A stretch of DNA of 64,000 nt from CAUZIR01 sp965250195. Its GTDB lineage: Bacteria > Chloroflexota > Dehalococcoidia > Lucifugimonadales > UBA2962. Below the pieces are notes generated by a model that saw only the letters and a program-made list of their open reading frames with translations, was not told the DNA's origin and did no database searches. Both the position numbers and the translations under genes were made by a program. Positions 35,069 through 42,596 of this stretch are shown here, piece by piece. The first letter of the stretch is position 1. Each line of letters begins with the position of its first letter. Location of the stretch: contig OZ252295.1 of NCBI GenBank assembly GCA_965250195.1, positions 434,001-498,000 on the forward strand, in the 5' to 3' direction.

Positions 35069-36229
35069 ATGCCGCTAGACCTCGAAACCACCGCGAGCCA
35101 GATCGACCGGATGGCCACCACCATCGCTGGCCGTAGCGACGGCCGGGAGGCGGCGATCCGGGTGGCCCTGGCCATGCTGGACGCACTGGACCCGGACGAC
35201 TACGAGGAGCGTCGGGCGGCCTTTTCCAAGAGCGAAAACCGGGCCACGGTGCGCTTCTTGGAGCGGCCCGCGTCGACTTATGCGTCAGGTCCCGTCCCTG
35301 CCGACCTGACTGTCGCCGCCATCGATGGCTCCCACATCGGCATCGACCGGCATCTCGCCGCTCGCTGCTTCCTTATCAACATCGGCGTCTGCGCGCTGAC
35401 CTACGGCGCCTCGCCAGGGGCCGTACTGAAGGCCACGCCGCGCCTGTACGCAAGCGACGACGAACTGGTCATCCGAGACGAAATCAGCGACCGCTCAGAG
35501 CGCATCGACTGGGCCATACTGGGCGCGGTGCGGCATGTCGAAGAGCTACGCGCCGCTGCGGACGTGCTTGAGAACCTGGGCGATGATCGACCGAGGGTCG
35601 TGCTGGTCGATGGGCCGCTCACCGTGGCCGGACTGGCGGGTCGGGTCTTCCCCGACTTCGTGCTTCGCACCCTCATCTCCGAAGGCTTCGCGGGCGCCAT
35701 GGAGCGTTTTCGATTGGCGTCTGGCGGCCACAACTTGGCAGTGGCCGGCTACACCAGCCTGCCGGGCCACGACGAGGTCGTCAGGGCGCTGGCCCTGGCC
35801 GTGCCGGACGACGATGCAATACAGCCAACTGATGCGGTCTCCGACCGGGACGTCTTCGAGCGGTTGCTGCCCCCCGGCCATCGCTCGGCCCTGTTTGCAT
35901 CTACCGGCCATCCGCTGGAGTCACACCAGTTGGGCCATACCACGGCCAATTTCTATCTCAATACAGGCGTTGAAATCGGCCGCGCCGAGTTCCCGGCGTG
36001 GATGGCGGATGACCCGGCGACCGTCGACTTGCTGCACGCCGTGTTGTTGGACCAGTGCCGCCGGGGTGGCGGGTATCCCACCGTGCTCATCGAGGCGCAC
36101 GAGCAGGCTGTGGTAAACGGGCGGGACAGGCGCACGTTCGTGACGCTCGTGGAATCGGCCCTGAGCGACCGGGGAACACCGGTCGGAACGTCGGAAAAGA
36201 ACATTTCGAAAACGATCAGGAGACTTTAA
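35069..36229 (+). CDS. nurA: NurA-type nuclease
   Basis: A 386-residue protein of the NurA 5-prime-to-3-prime nuclease family, partner of HerA in end resection. The catalytic-type acidic motif VAAIDGSHIGIDRH (about residue 90) and the C-terminal IEAHEQAVVNGRDRRTF with its His are visible. VVLVDGPLTVAG and FYLNTG segments are also family-like. It starts 15 bases after selB, so it may share the long operon. NurA is best known in archaea; bacterial copies occur in scattered lineages. Confidence 0.85.
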   Translation: MPLDLETTASQIDRMATTIAGRSDGREAAIRVALAMLDALDPDDYEERRAAFSKSENRATVRFLERPASTYASGPVPADLTVAAIDGSHIGIDRHLAARCFLINIGVCALTYGASPGAVLKATPRLYASDDELVIRDEISDRSERIDWAILGAVRHVEELRAAADVLENLGDDRPRVVLVDGPLTVAGLAGRVFPDFVLRTLISEGFAGAMERFRLASGGHNLAVAGYTSLPGHDEVVRALALAVPDDDAIQPTDAVSDRDVFERLLPPGHRSALFASTGHPLESHQLGHTTANFYLNTGVEIGRAEFPAWMADDPATVDLLHAVLLDQCRRGGGYPTVLIEAHEQAVVNGRDRRTFVTLVESALSDRGTPVGTSEKNISKTIRRL

Positions 36230-36237
36230 GCGCCCAC

Positions 36238-36831
36238 ATGACCAGCACTGAAACAGGCCGAATCGGAGAGGTCGTGCGCGCCTCAACCACCGAGTTCGAG
36301 ACTGAGTGTTACGAGCTTTACCAGAGCCCGGCTCTGGGCTCGCTCGTGCTCTGCGGAGAGACGGCCCCGGTCTTCGGCATCGTCGCCGACTCGGTCACCG
36401 AGAGCCTGGACCCAACCCGGCCCCCGGCGCCCAGGGGTGCGGGCATGGCGACTGAGAGCGACGTCTACGCTGACAATCCCCAGTTGTCCCGGCTACTCGC
36501 CACCAGGTTCACGTCTCTTACCGTGGGACATTTGGATGGGACAGACATCCGCTGGCGCCTGGCCCCAAACCCGCCTCGCATCCTGTCGTTCGTCCGGCTC
36601 TGTGACGACGACGAGACCAGGGACTTCTCGGCCGAGGTGAGCTTCTTACCCCGCCTGCTCGACGCCCGAGTCGGCTCGCCCGACGAATTCGTAGGAGCCT
36701 ACCTGCGCCGGTCCGCCGCCGTCCATGCTGACCCGGAGGCATTCGTGATTCGAGCCGGGAAAGAGCTGGCCGGAATGTTGCCCGGGCAACTTCGCCGGGT
36801 CACGGCCATCCTCAGGACGGCGACGGCATGA
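36238..36831 (+). CDS. HAS-barrel-like protein between NurA and HerA
   Basis: About 197 residues, starting at ATG 36238 eight bases after nurA. It opens with RIGEVVRASTTEFETECYEL, resembling the HAS-barrel (HerA-ATP synthase) N-terminal domain, with VLCGETAPVFGIVADSV following. The C-terminal half is helical and acidic. Its stop overlaps the herA start in an ATGA. I infer an accessory subunit of the NurA-HerA machine; this is a context-based call. Confidence 0.65.
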   Translation: MTSTETGRIGEVVRASTTEFETECYELYQSPALGSLVLCGETAPVFGIVADSVTESLDPTRPPAPRGAGMATESDVYADNPQLSRLLATRFTSLTVGHLDGTDIRWRLAPNPPRILSFVRLCDDDETRDFSAEVSFLPRLLDARVGSPDEFVGAYLRRSAAVHADPEAFVIRAGKELAGMLPGQLRRVTAILRTATA

Positions 36832-38504
36832 CCCGAAACGACGAGTTCGATGCTCTCGGTAGAGCAGGCGAAAACGAGGGCAACTGGTCCGGCTCGCTCG
36901 TCGGCGGCTCGCTATCTGACGGGCTGGACGTGCGTCTGTCAGAGGGCTCGTCCGTCGAGGACGTAAAAGTCGGCACCCTCGTCACAGTGCAGGGCAAAGG
37001 CAGGCGCTTCTTCGGGCAGGTCACCGACGTCAAACTCTCGTCCTCAGACCGGGCCGTCTCCGAGGCTCCTCCGGACCCGGCTGATCGCCTGACCGAACAG
37101 GTCGTCTCCGGCACCGTCGCCTACGGCACACTCCGCGTGGAACCGCGGCTGTCCCTGGGAACCGAAAATGCTTTGGACGGGCCTCAGCCCGCCAAAACCG
37201 TGCCGCCCCACTTCTCCCAGGTCGCGCCGGCGTCAGAGTCAGACGTAGAGCTGGTCTTCGGCAAAGAGAGCAAGCGCCGGTTCTGGATAGGGTCGCCCCT
37301 GGACATGGAGACAAGGCTCTGTCTCGACATGGCCGAGCTGGTCAAGCGCAGCAACGGCGTATTCGGAAAATCCGGCACCGGCAAGACCTTCCTCACCCGT
37401 CTGCTATTGGCCGGCATCCTGCAAAGCGGCGAGGCCACCAACCTGGTGTTCGACATGCAGTCCGAGTACGGCTGGCAGGGCTATTCGGAGGGCGGCTCAG
37501 GCCACGTAAAGGGGCTCAAGCAGCTCTTCCCCTCCAAGGTCGCGGTCTTCTCTCTTGACGAGGACAGCTCAAAGCGAAGGGGTCTGACCCCGGATTATGT
37601 GGTGCGCATCGGCTATGAAGAGATCGAGCCCGCCGATATCGCCATCCTCCGGGGCGCACTCGACCTCTCGCCCCAGGCCGCCGAGGCCGCATATTCTCTT
37701 CACAGCCACTACGGCCGCAAGTGGCTGGCCACGTTCATGGCCCTATCGGGGTCCGAGGCCTTTAACGAACTGGCGTCCCAGTTAAACATCAACCAGGGGG
37801 CTCTCTCCGCATTGCATAGGCGCCTTACCCGGCTGGAGCGCTTCGACTTCATGGACAAAAGCGGCGTCCACGACTCAGTCAACCACATCCTCAGTTATCT
37901 GGACAGGGGCATACATGTGGTCCTGGAGTTCGGTCGTTACGGCCGGGAGCTGGCCGCCTACATCCTGGTGGCCAACCTGTTGACGCGGCGCATCTACGAC
38001 CGGTACGCCGCCGCCAAAGAAAAGGCGGTCGCGGGCGAAGGTGCCGAGCCCCAGCCGCTGGTGATAACGATAGAAGAGGCCCATAAATTCCTCACCCCCG
38101 ACGTCGCCGATCAAACCATCTTCGGCACCATCGCGCGGGAGATGCGCAAATACAACGTCACGTTACTGGTGGTCGACCAGCGGCCCAGCGGCATCGACGA
38201 CGAGGTGATGAGCCAGTTGGGAACCAAGTTCTCCTGCCTGCTCGACAACGACCGCGACGTGGACGCCGTTCTGACCGGCATGTCCGGCGCCCGCAAGCTG
38301 CGCCACGTCCTGGCCAGTCTGGACTCGCGCCAGCAGGCCCTGGTGTTCGGCCACGCGCTGCCCATGCCGGTGGAGATCAGGACCCGCGACTACGGCACCC
38401 CCGAGTCATATCGTGAGCTGGGTTTTCTGGCCGAAAACGAACGCAAGTCTCAAGTCGAACGCGACGCCGCAGACCTCTTCGGCGGGGAGTCAGCGCGTTC
38501 GTAG
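36828..38504 (+). CDS. herA: HerA-type FtsK-like DNA translocase/ATPase
   Basis: A 558-residue hexameric ATPase. A beta-rich HAS-type N-terminal region (about residues 1-135) precedes the RecA-like core. The core has GVFGKSGTGKTFLTRLLLAG (Walker A, about residues 180-200), LVFDMQSEYGW, Walker B LVITIEEAHKFL and the arginine-finger-like REMRKYNVTLLVVDQRP. It would pump DNA ends into NurA for resection. Gene order nurA-HAS-herA with overlaps argues for a stable complex. Confidence 0.88.
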   Translation: MTRNDEFDALGRAGENEGNWSGSLVGGSLSDGLDVRLSEGSSVEDVKVGTLVTVQGKGRRFFGQVTDVKLSSSDRAVSEAPPDPADRLTEQVVSGTVAYGTLRVEPRLSLGTENALDGPQPAKTVPPHFSQVAPASESDVELVFGKESKRRFWIGSPLDMETRLCLDMAELVKRSNGVFGKSGTGKTFLTRLLLAGILQSGEATNLVFDMQSEYGWQGYSEGGSGHVKGLKQLFPSKVAVFSLDEDSSKRRGLTPDYVVRIGYEEIEPADIAILRGALDLSPQAAEAAYSLHSHYGRKWLATFMALSGSEAFNELASQLNINQGALSALHRRLTRLERFDFMDKSGVHDSVNHILSYLDRGIHVVLEFGRYGRELAAYILVANLLTRRIYDRYAAAKEKAVAGEGAEPQPLVITIEEAHKFLTPDVADQTIFGTIAREMRKYNVTLLVVDQRPSGIDDEVMSQLGTKFSCLLDNDRDVDAVLTGMSGARKLRHVLASLDSRQQALVFGHALPMPVEIRTRDYGTPESYRELGFLAENERKSQVERDAADLFGGESARS

Positions 38505-38519
38505 ATCAGCATCGGAAAA

Positions 38520-38882
38520 CTAGTAGCCCAGCTCGTGCAGGCGGTCATCATCAATGCCGAAATGGTGCGCAACCTCGTGCACGACCGTGTCGGCGATCTC
38601 TTTGACCATCTCATCGGCCGACAGGCCGAGCGCCTCTAGCGACCCCTGGAACAGGGAGATCTTATCCGGCAGCACCTCGCCGTAGCCATAGCGCTCGGTC
38701 AAAGGGATCCCCTCGTAGAGGCCAAGCAGCAGCTCTCCCTCGCCGATCTCATGTCCGGCCAGCTGGTCGCGGTTAGGGACATCCTCGACGACGACGTCGA
38801 CATTATCCAGGCGGCTCCCGATCTCGTCGGGAATACCCTCCAGCGCCCGCACCACCAGCGCCTCGAACTCCACCCTTGTCAT
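38520..38882 (-). CDS. Small zincin-type metallopeptidase family protein
   Basis: About 120 residues with VVHEVAHHFGIDDDRLHELGY at the C terminus, an HExxH...D zinc site typical of the Zincin_1 group. The LAGHEIGEGELLLGLYEGIPL segment is also family-like. The substrate is unknown. The ATG at 38882 or a GTG at 38894 is the likely start; longer readings lack homology. It is convergent with herA (15-base gap). Confidence 0.8.
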   Translation of the reverse strand: MTRVEFEALVVRALEGIPDEIGSRLDNVDVVVEDVPNRDQLAGHEIGEGELLLGLYEGIPLTERYGYGEVLPDKISLFQGSLEALGLSADEMVKEIADTVVHEVAHHFGIDDDRLHELGY

Positions 38883-38989
38883 GGGGTCATTCACGGCCCT
38901 GAGTCTACCACCGCCGGGACTACCCCAGAGCCCCGGCCCGGAGCGCCAAACCTCTGAAACGCAGGGCGCGCTTGTGATACATTGCACGC

Positions 38990-39727
38990 ATGGCCCAGGC
39001 TACTCTCTCCACCAGTGGCTCCAGCCCGAAAGGCCGCCGGTCCCGGCTGATCAAAGACGCTCTGCTGGTTGCCAGTGCGGCCCTCATGGCTGTAACTCTG
39101 TACCTGGTCTTTTTCTGGGTACCGACAGAGGCCACGTTGGGAGTCTCCCAGCGCATCCTCTACTTCCATGTTCCCCTGGGCATTTTGGGGATGATCTCCA
39201 TAGTGTTGGTGACAGTTGCATCAGGGATGTACCTGTGGAAGAAAGAGAAGCGATGGGACGACCTGGCTCACTCGACAGCCGAGCTGGGAGTCATCTTCGC
39301 TACCCTGATAATCGTCACCGGCGCCATCTGGTCGAAGCCAACATTCGGGGTGTGGTGGACATGGGACCCCAAGCTCACCACCACCCTCATCCTGTGGTTC
39401 ATTTACGTCGCCTATCTAATGCTGCGGGCATACGGGCCCCAGGGGGTGCAACAGGCGCGCTACGCCGCCGTCATAGCCCTGATGGGCGCCATCGACGCGT
39501 TCATCATCTACATCTCGACCTTCCTGTGGCGAAGCGCCCACCCCGAGTTGGTCATTGGTCCGTTGGCCGAGTCCGACTCCCTGGAGTCCCGAATGGCGGT
39601 GACCCTGCTCGTGGCAATGGTGGCCTTCGTCGTCCTGTTCGCATACTTAGTCATGGAGCGCTACTCGCTGAAGCGCTCGGAGAGCCAGCTTGATGAGCTA
39701 CACCAGATCGCCTCAATTCGCCTCTAG
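38990..39727 (+). CDS. ccmC: Cytochrome c maturation protein CcmC
   Basis: A 245-residue membrane protein with six hydrophobic helices. The tryptophan-rich heme motif FGVWWTWDPKLTT is present, with flanking periplasmic His residues in YFHVPLG and in RSAHPEL. CcmC loads heme onto CcmE. It overlaps the next gene, ccmD, by 35 bases, implying tight coupling. Confidence 0.92.
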   Translation: MAQATLSTSGSSPKGRRSRLIKDALLVASAALMAVTLYLVFFWVPTEATLGVSQRILYFHVPLGILGMISIVLVTVASGMYLWKKEKRWDDLAHSTAELGVIFATLIIVTGAIWSKPTFGVWWTWDPKLTTTLILWFIYVAYLMLRAYGPQGVQQARYAAVIALMGAIDAFIIYISTFLWRSAHPELVIGPLAESDSLESRMAVTLLVAMVAFVVLFAYLVMERYSLKRSESQLDELHQIASIRL

Positions 39728-40034
39728 GGCCGCGCTGGCCCTTGCGCTCGCGGCAGTATTGCTGGCCGCCCTGTTCGTACCGGCCGTCTCGTTGGCGGCA
39801 GAGGGGTCCGCGCCGGTCCCTGTAGAGCAAGGTCAGCACTTTCAGATAGAAGACAACACCAGCGGCGAGCCGGACGCCAACCTGCCGTTCCTGTTCGCGG
39901 TGTTCATGATCACCTGGGGCCTGTTTTTCGCCTACGTCATCTACATGACCCTAAAGCAGCGCCGGATGCAGGCCGAAATCGATGCGTTAAGCGACGCGTT
40001 GCAAGAAAAAGCCGAGCCGCCCCCCACAACGTAG
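39693..40034 (+). CDS. ccmD: CcmD-like protein with N-terminal signal segment
   Basis: About 113 residues. A cleavable signal-like segment (AALALALAAVLLAALFVPA) precedes a short periplasmic stretch, one membrane helix (LFAVFMITWGLFFAYVIYM) and a basic/acidic tail starting LKQRRMQAEID, the CcmD pattern. Typical CcmD lacks a signal peptide and is about 60 residues, so this is a longer variant. It would stabilise the CcmABCDE heme-release complex. Confidence 0.75.
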   Translation: MSYTRSPQFASRAALALALAAVLLAALFVPAVSLAAEGSAPVPVEQGQHFQIEDNTSGEPDANLPFLFAVFMITWGLFFAYVIYMTLKQRRMQAEIDALSDALQEKAEPPPTT

Positions 40035-40130
40035 GAACAGACGAACAGGCGCAACGCTGAGCGATTTGCGATAATGAAGGCGCCAGCGATGGAGCAAGTG
40101 GTGGAGATGAGGAGCAAGAGGAAGCACTAG

Positions 40131-40601
40131 ATGGCCCAACCCGACGGCTACGTACCCAACCCGTCCGACGCACCCGACGGTGAAGGAGCGCTGATTGGCG
40201 CCAACAAGCTCAAGCTGCTCGTCGGGGCGATCGCCCTGATCGGCGCCCTGGGTTTTTTCGGCTTCATGGCCTTCGAGAACGCGACCGTCTACTACTACAC
40301 CGTTAGTGAAGCCACCGAGCTAGGTCCCACAGACGACGGCCGCATGGTGCGGGTCAACGGCAAGCTCATCCCTTCCTCGTTCGACCGGGAGGACGGCTCC
40401 ACCCAGGCGAGATTCCAGCTAACCGACGGCAGCCAGACCATGCTGGCCGTGCACGACGGTGTACTGCCCGACCTGTTCTTCAACGACCACTCCGAGATCA
40501 TCCTCGAGGGCACGTTCGACGGGGAGATGGTGTTTCGCAGTCAGAACGTCATAGTAAAGTGCCCGTCCAAGTACGTCGCGCTCGATGAGGAGACCGGATA
40601 G
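40131..40601 (+). CDS. ccmE: Cytochrome c maturation heme chaperone CcmE, Cys-type
   Basis: A 156-residue protein. A cytoplasmic tail and one membrane helix (about residues 27-48) precede the OB-fold domain (MVRVNGKLIPSSFDR, FQLTDGSQTMLAVHDGVLPDLF, GTFDGEMVFRSQNVIVKC). The heme-binding site is CPSKY near residue 144, with Cys where classical CcmE has the HDENY His. This matches the CxxxY CcmE of archaea and some anaerobes (System I*), reported without CcmH. The gap 40035-40130 holds a purine-rich leader with GGAGATGAGGAGC. Confidence 0.9.
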   Translation: MAQPDGYVPNPSDAPDGEGALIGANKLKLLVGAIALIGALGFFGFMAFENATVYYYTVSEATELGPTDDGRMVRVNGKLIPSSFDREDGSTQARFQLTDGSQTMLAVHDGVLPDLFFNDHSEIILEGTFDGEMVFRSQNVIVKCPSKYVALDEETG

Positions 40602-40632
40602 CAAGGTCCGCCACAGAGTCCGAACAAAGCAA

Positions 40633-40659
40633 AAGGGCCGCACAAATGGTGCGGCCCTT
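40633..40659. terminator. Bidirectional terminator between ccmE and the anti-sigma gene
   Basis: An 11-bp stem AAGGGCCGCAC/GTGCGGCCCTT with a 5-base loop. A runs lie on the left side and a TTCTAATTA stretch on the right. It sits between convergent genes. Confidence 0.82.
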
Positions 40660-40691
40660 CTAATTAGCATTCTTACCCGTCTACTGGCCGG

Positions 40692-40964
40692 TCAGTCGCC
40701 GTGGCGTTTCAGGTTCTCCAGAATCTGCGGCCTCAGCGTGGGTGGAGCCTTCTCCTCAGGTGAGGATTTCAGAAGCGTGACCGTGGCCTTCAGGGTATCG
40801 AGGAACGCACGGCACGGCCCGCACTTCTCCAGGTGACTTTCGGCCTTCACCTGGGCGTCACCGGAAACCTCACCATCGACATAATCAGACGAGATGTCGC
40901 GTAATTCGGCGTGCTCGTTTTTACCGCCGAATAGCCTTCTTAGTAAACCTGAAGCCATGACCAT
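40692..40964 (-). CDS. Zinc-finger anti-sigma factor-like protein
   Basis: A 90-residue soluble protein with the mycothiol/ZAS-type zinc motif HLEKCGPC (around residue 44) in a helical anti-sigma fold, with DYVDGE ahead of it. No membrane span is present. The gene is divergent from the ECF sigma gene, 139 bases apart; I infer that the two are a pair. A Met two codons in is an alternative start. Confidence 0.75.
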   Translation of the reverse strand: MVMASGLLRRLFGGKNEHAELRDISSDYVDGEVSGDAQVKAESHLEKCGPCRAFLDTLKATVTLLKSSPEEKAPPTLRPQILENLKRHGD

Positions 40965-41103
40965 AAGTTACAACGTACTGACTAGAGTGAACCATACTTT
41001 CCGTGGGCTAATTTAGAAGACGCTCGTCCCCGAGTCAATCGGCCGCCAATAGGCTCGTTCGATAAATCGCTTTGCCGTCTCAGGGACCCTTCGATAGAAT
41101 CTG

Positions 41104-41733
41104 ATGCGAATCGTGCCGGAGCGATTCTCGACCGACCCGACCCTAGTAGGAGAAGACATTCCCTTGGAGAACGCTGGGGCCAAGGCTCCCGCAGACCGGG
41201 CCGAAAAAGAAGCCCCTCCGGCCACCTTCGAAGAGGTGGTTGAGCGCTACACAGACCTCGTCTACAACGTGGCCTACCGCTACATGGGTAACCCGCACGA
41301 CGCAGAAGACGTAGTGCAAGACGCGTTCCTGTCGGCGTACCGGGCCTGGGGGCGGTTCAGGGGCGAATCCAGGGTGACGACGTGGCTCTACCGCATCGCC
41401 ACCAACGCCGCCCTGATGAAGATCCGCAAAGGCAAGCGGGGACGGGAGCTCACCCAGACCGGCCTGGAAGACATCGACATCCCCTCCCTGGAGATGTCGC
41501 CGGAGCGCGGCGCCGCCAACGCTGAACTCGGGGCCAAGCTGAACGAGGGAATCTCCATGCTCGAGCCCAACCTGCGCGCCGCGGTGATACTGCGTGACGT
41601 GCAGGGAATATCCAATTCTGAGGCGGCCGAGATCCTGGAGATAACCGTCTCGTCGCTGAAGTCCCGCTTGCACCGGGGCCGCCTGCTGCTACGGAAGCAC
41701 CTCTCCGACTACGTAGCGACCCGAGAGAACTAA
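41104..41733 (+). CDS. ECF-family RNA polymerase sigma factor
   Basis: A 209-residue sigma factor. Region 2 runs from FEEVVERYTDLVYNVAYRYM through DAEDVVQDAFLSAYRAW to TWLYRIATNAA, and region 4 from LRAAVILRDVQGISNSEAAEIL to SLKSRLHRGR. The first 45 residues are a variable tail, so a later start is possible. It probably answers to the divergent zinc-finger anti-sigma. The 3-prime end overlaps the korB stop tail to tail. Confidence 0.88.
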   Translation: MRIVPERFSTDPTLVGEDIPLENAGAKAPADRAEKEAPPATFEEVVERYTDLVYNVAYRYMGNPHDAEDVVQDAFLSAYRAWGRFRGESRVTTWLYRIATNAALMKIRKGKRGRELTQTGLEDIDIPSLEMSPERGAANAELGAKLNEGISMLEPNLRAAVILRDVQGISNSEAAEILEITVSSLKSRLHRGRLLLRKHLSDYVATREN

Positions 41734-42596
41734 ATACTAAGGGCGCCGATCAGTTCGTCGGCGCTCTTGGTATTGGCCCGGGCGGCCATCTCTTCTACGC
41801 GAGCCTCGAACGGCGCCCTCGTAGTGTCCTTATAGACTAGTCCCAGTGGGATGCCGTGGCTCTGTACGAGCGCCCGTGCGGCGTCGAGATTCGACGAATC
41901 GTGATTGTCGGGAACGGCCCAAGCCAACGGCTCAATGCCCTTTTTCACACTGCCTTTGAGCAGTTCGTACGTATCGTTGTAGGTAGTGCACGGCGACTGG
42001 ACGTGCACGATGGCGAATCCAGGGTGCTCCATCCCCTCTACAATCATCCTGGTTACGTCCTTCACCTTCGACGACAGGCCGGACGCTACGTAGGACACAC
42101 CGAGCGTGAGGTAGAGAGCCAGCGGGTGCACCTCCTCCTCCAGTTTGCCGAACGGGGTCGAACTGGTAACCATTCCCTGCTCGGAAGTCGGTGACGACTG
42201 GCCCTTGGTGAGGCCGTAAACGCCGTTATCCATGACTACCGCGCATACGTTGAGGTTGCGCCCCGCCTGGGGTGCGATGTGCTCCATGCCGATGCTGAGA
42301 AAGTCCCCGTCTCCGGCCACGATCATCACGTTCAGATCGGGGTTTGCCATCTTAACTCCCATCGCTATGGGGAGCGTTCGGCCGTGGATGCCGTGAAAGC
42401 CGAAGGGCTGTTCGCCTTCGAGAAGATGCACCATGTTGCCTGAGCAGCCGATGCCCGCGACGACCACGTTGTTCCCCATGTCGGCGCCGGTTGCGGCGTT
42501 GCGCTGGGCGACCGCTGCCTCGATCGATTTACGCACCCCAAAATCGCCGCAGCCGGGGCACCACTTGAAGTCATATTCCGGGTTTTTCGCGCTCAA
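41730..42596 (-). CDS. korB: 2-oxoacid:ferredoxin oxidoreductase, beta subunit
   Basis: A 288-residue ThDP-binding subunit. It has YDFKWCPGCGDFGV, ACGIGCSGNM-type AGIGCSGNMVH, the ThDP motif VAGDGDFLSIGMEH and DNGVYGLTKGQ(S). With the alpha/gamma subunit upstream (4-base overlap) it would interconvert 2-oxoglutarate or a similar 2-oxoacid and its acyl-CoA with ferredoxin. The substrate class is assigned by similarity to KorB. Confidence 0.9.
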   Translation of the reverse strand: MSAKNPEYDFKWCPGCGDFGVRKSIEAAVAQRNAATGADMGNNVVVAGIGCSGNMVHLLEGEQPFGFHGIHGRTLPIAMGVKMANPDLNVMIVAGDGDFLSIGMEHIAPQAGRNLNVCAVVMDNGVYGLTKGQSSPTSEQGMVTSSTPFGKLEEEVHPLALYLTLGVSYVASGLSSKVKDVTRMIVEGMEHPGFAIVHVQSPCTTYNDTYELLKGSVKKGIEPLAWAVPDNHDSSNLDAARALVQSHGIPLGLVYKDTTRAPFEARVEEMAARANTKSADELIGALSI

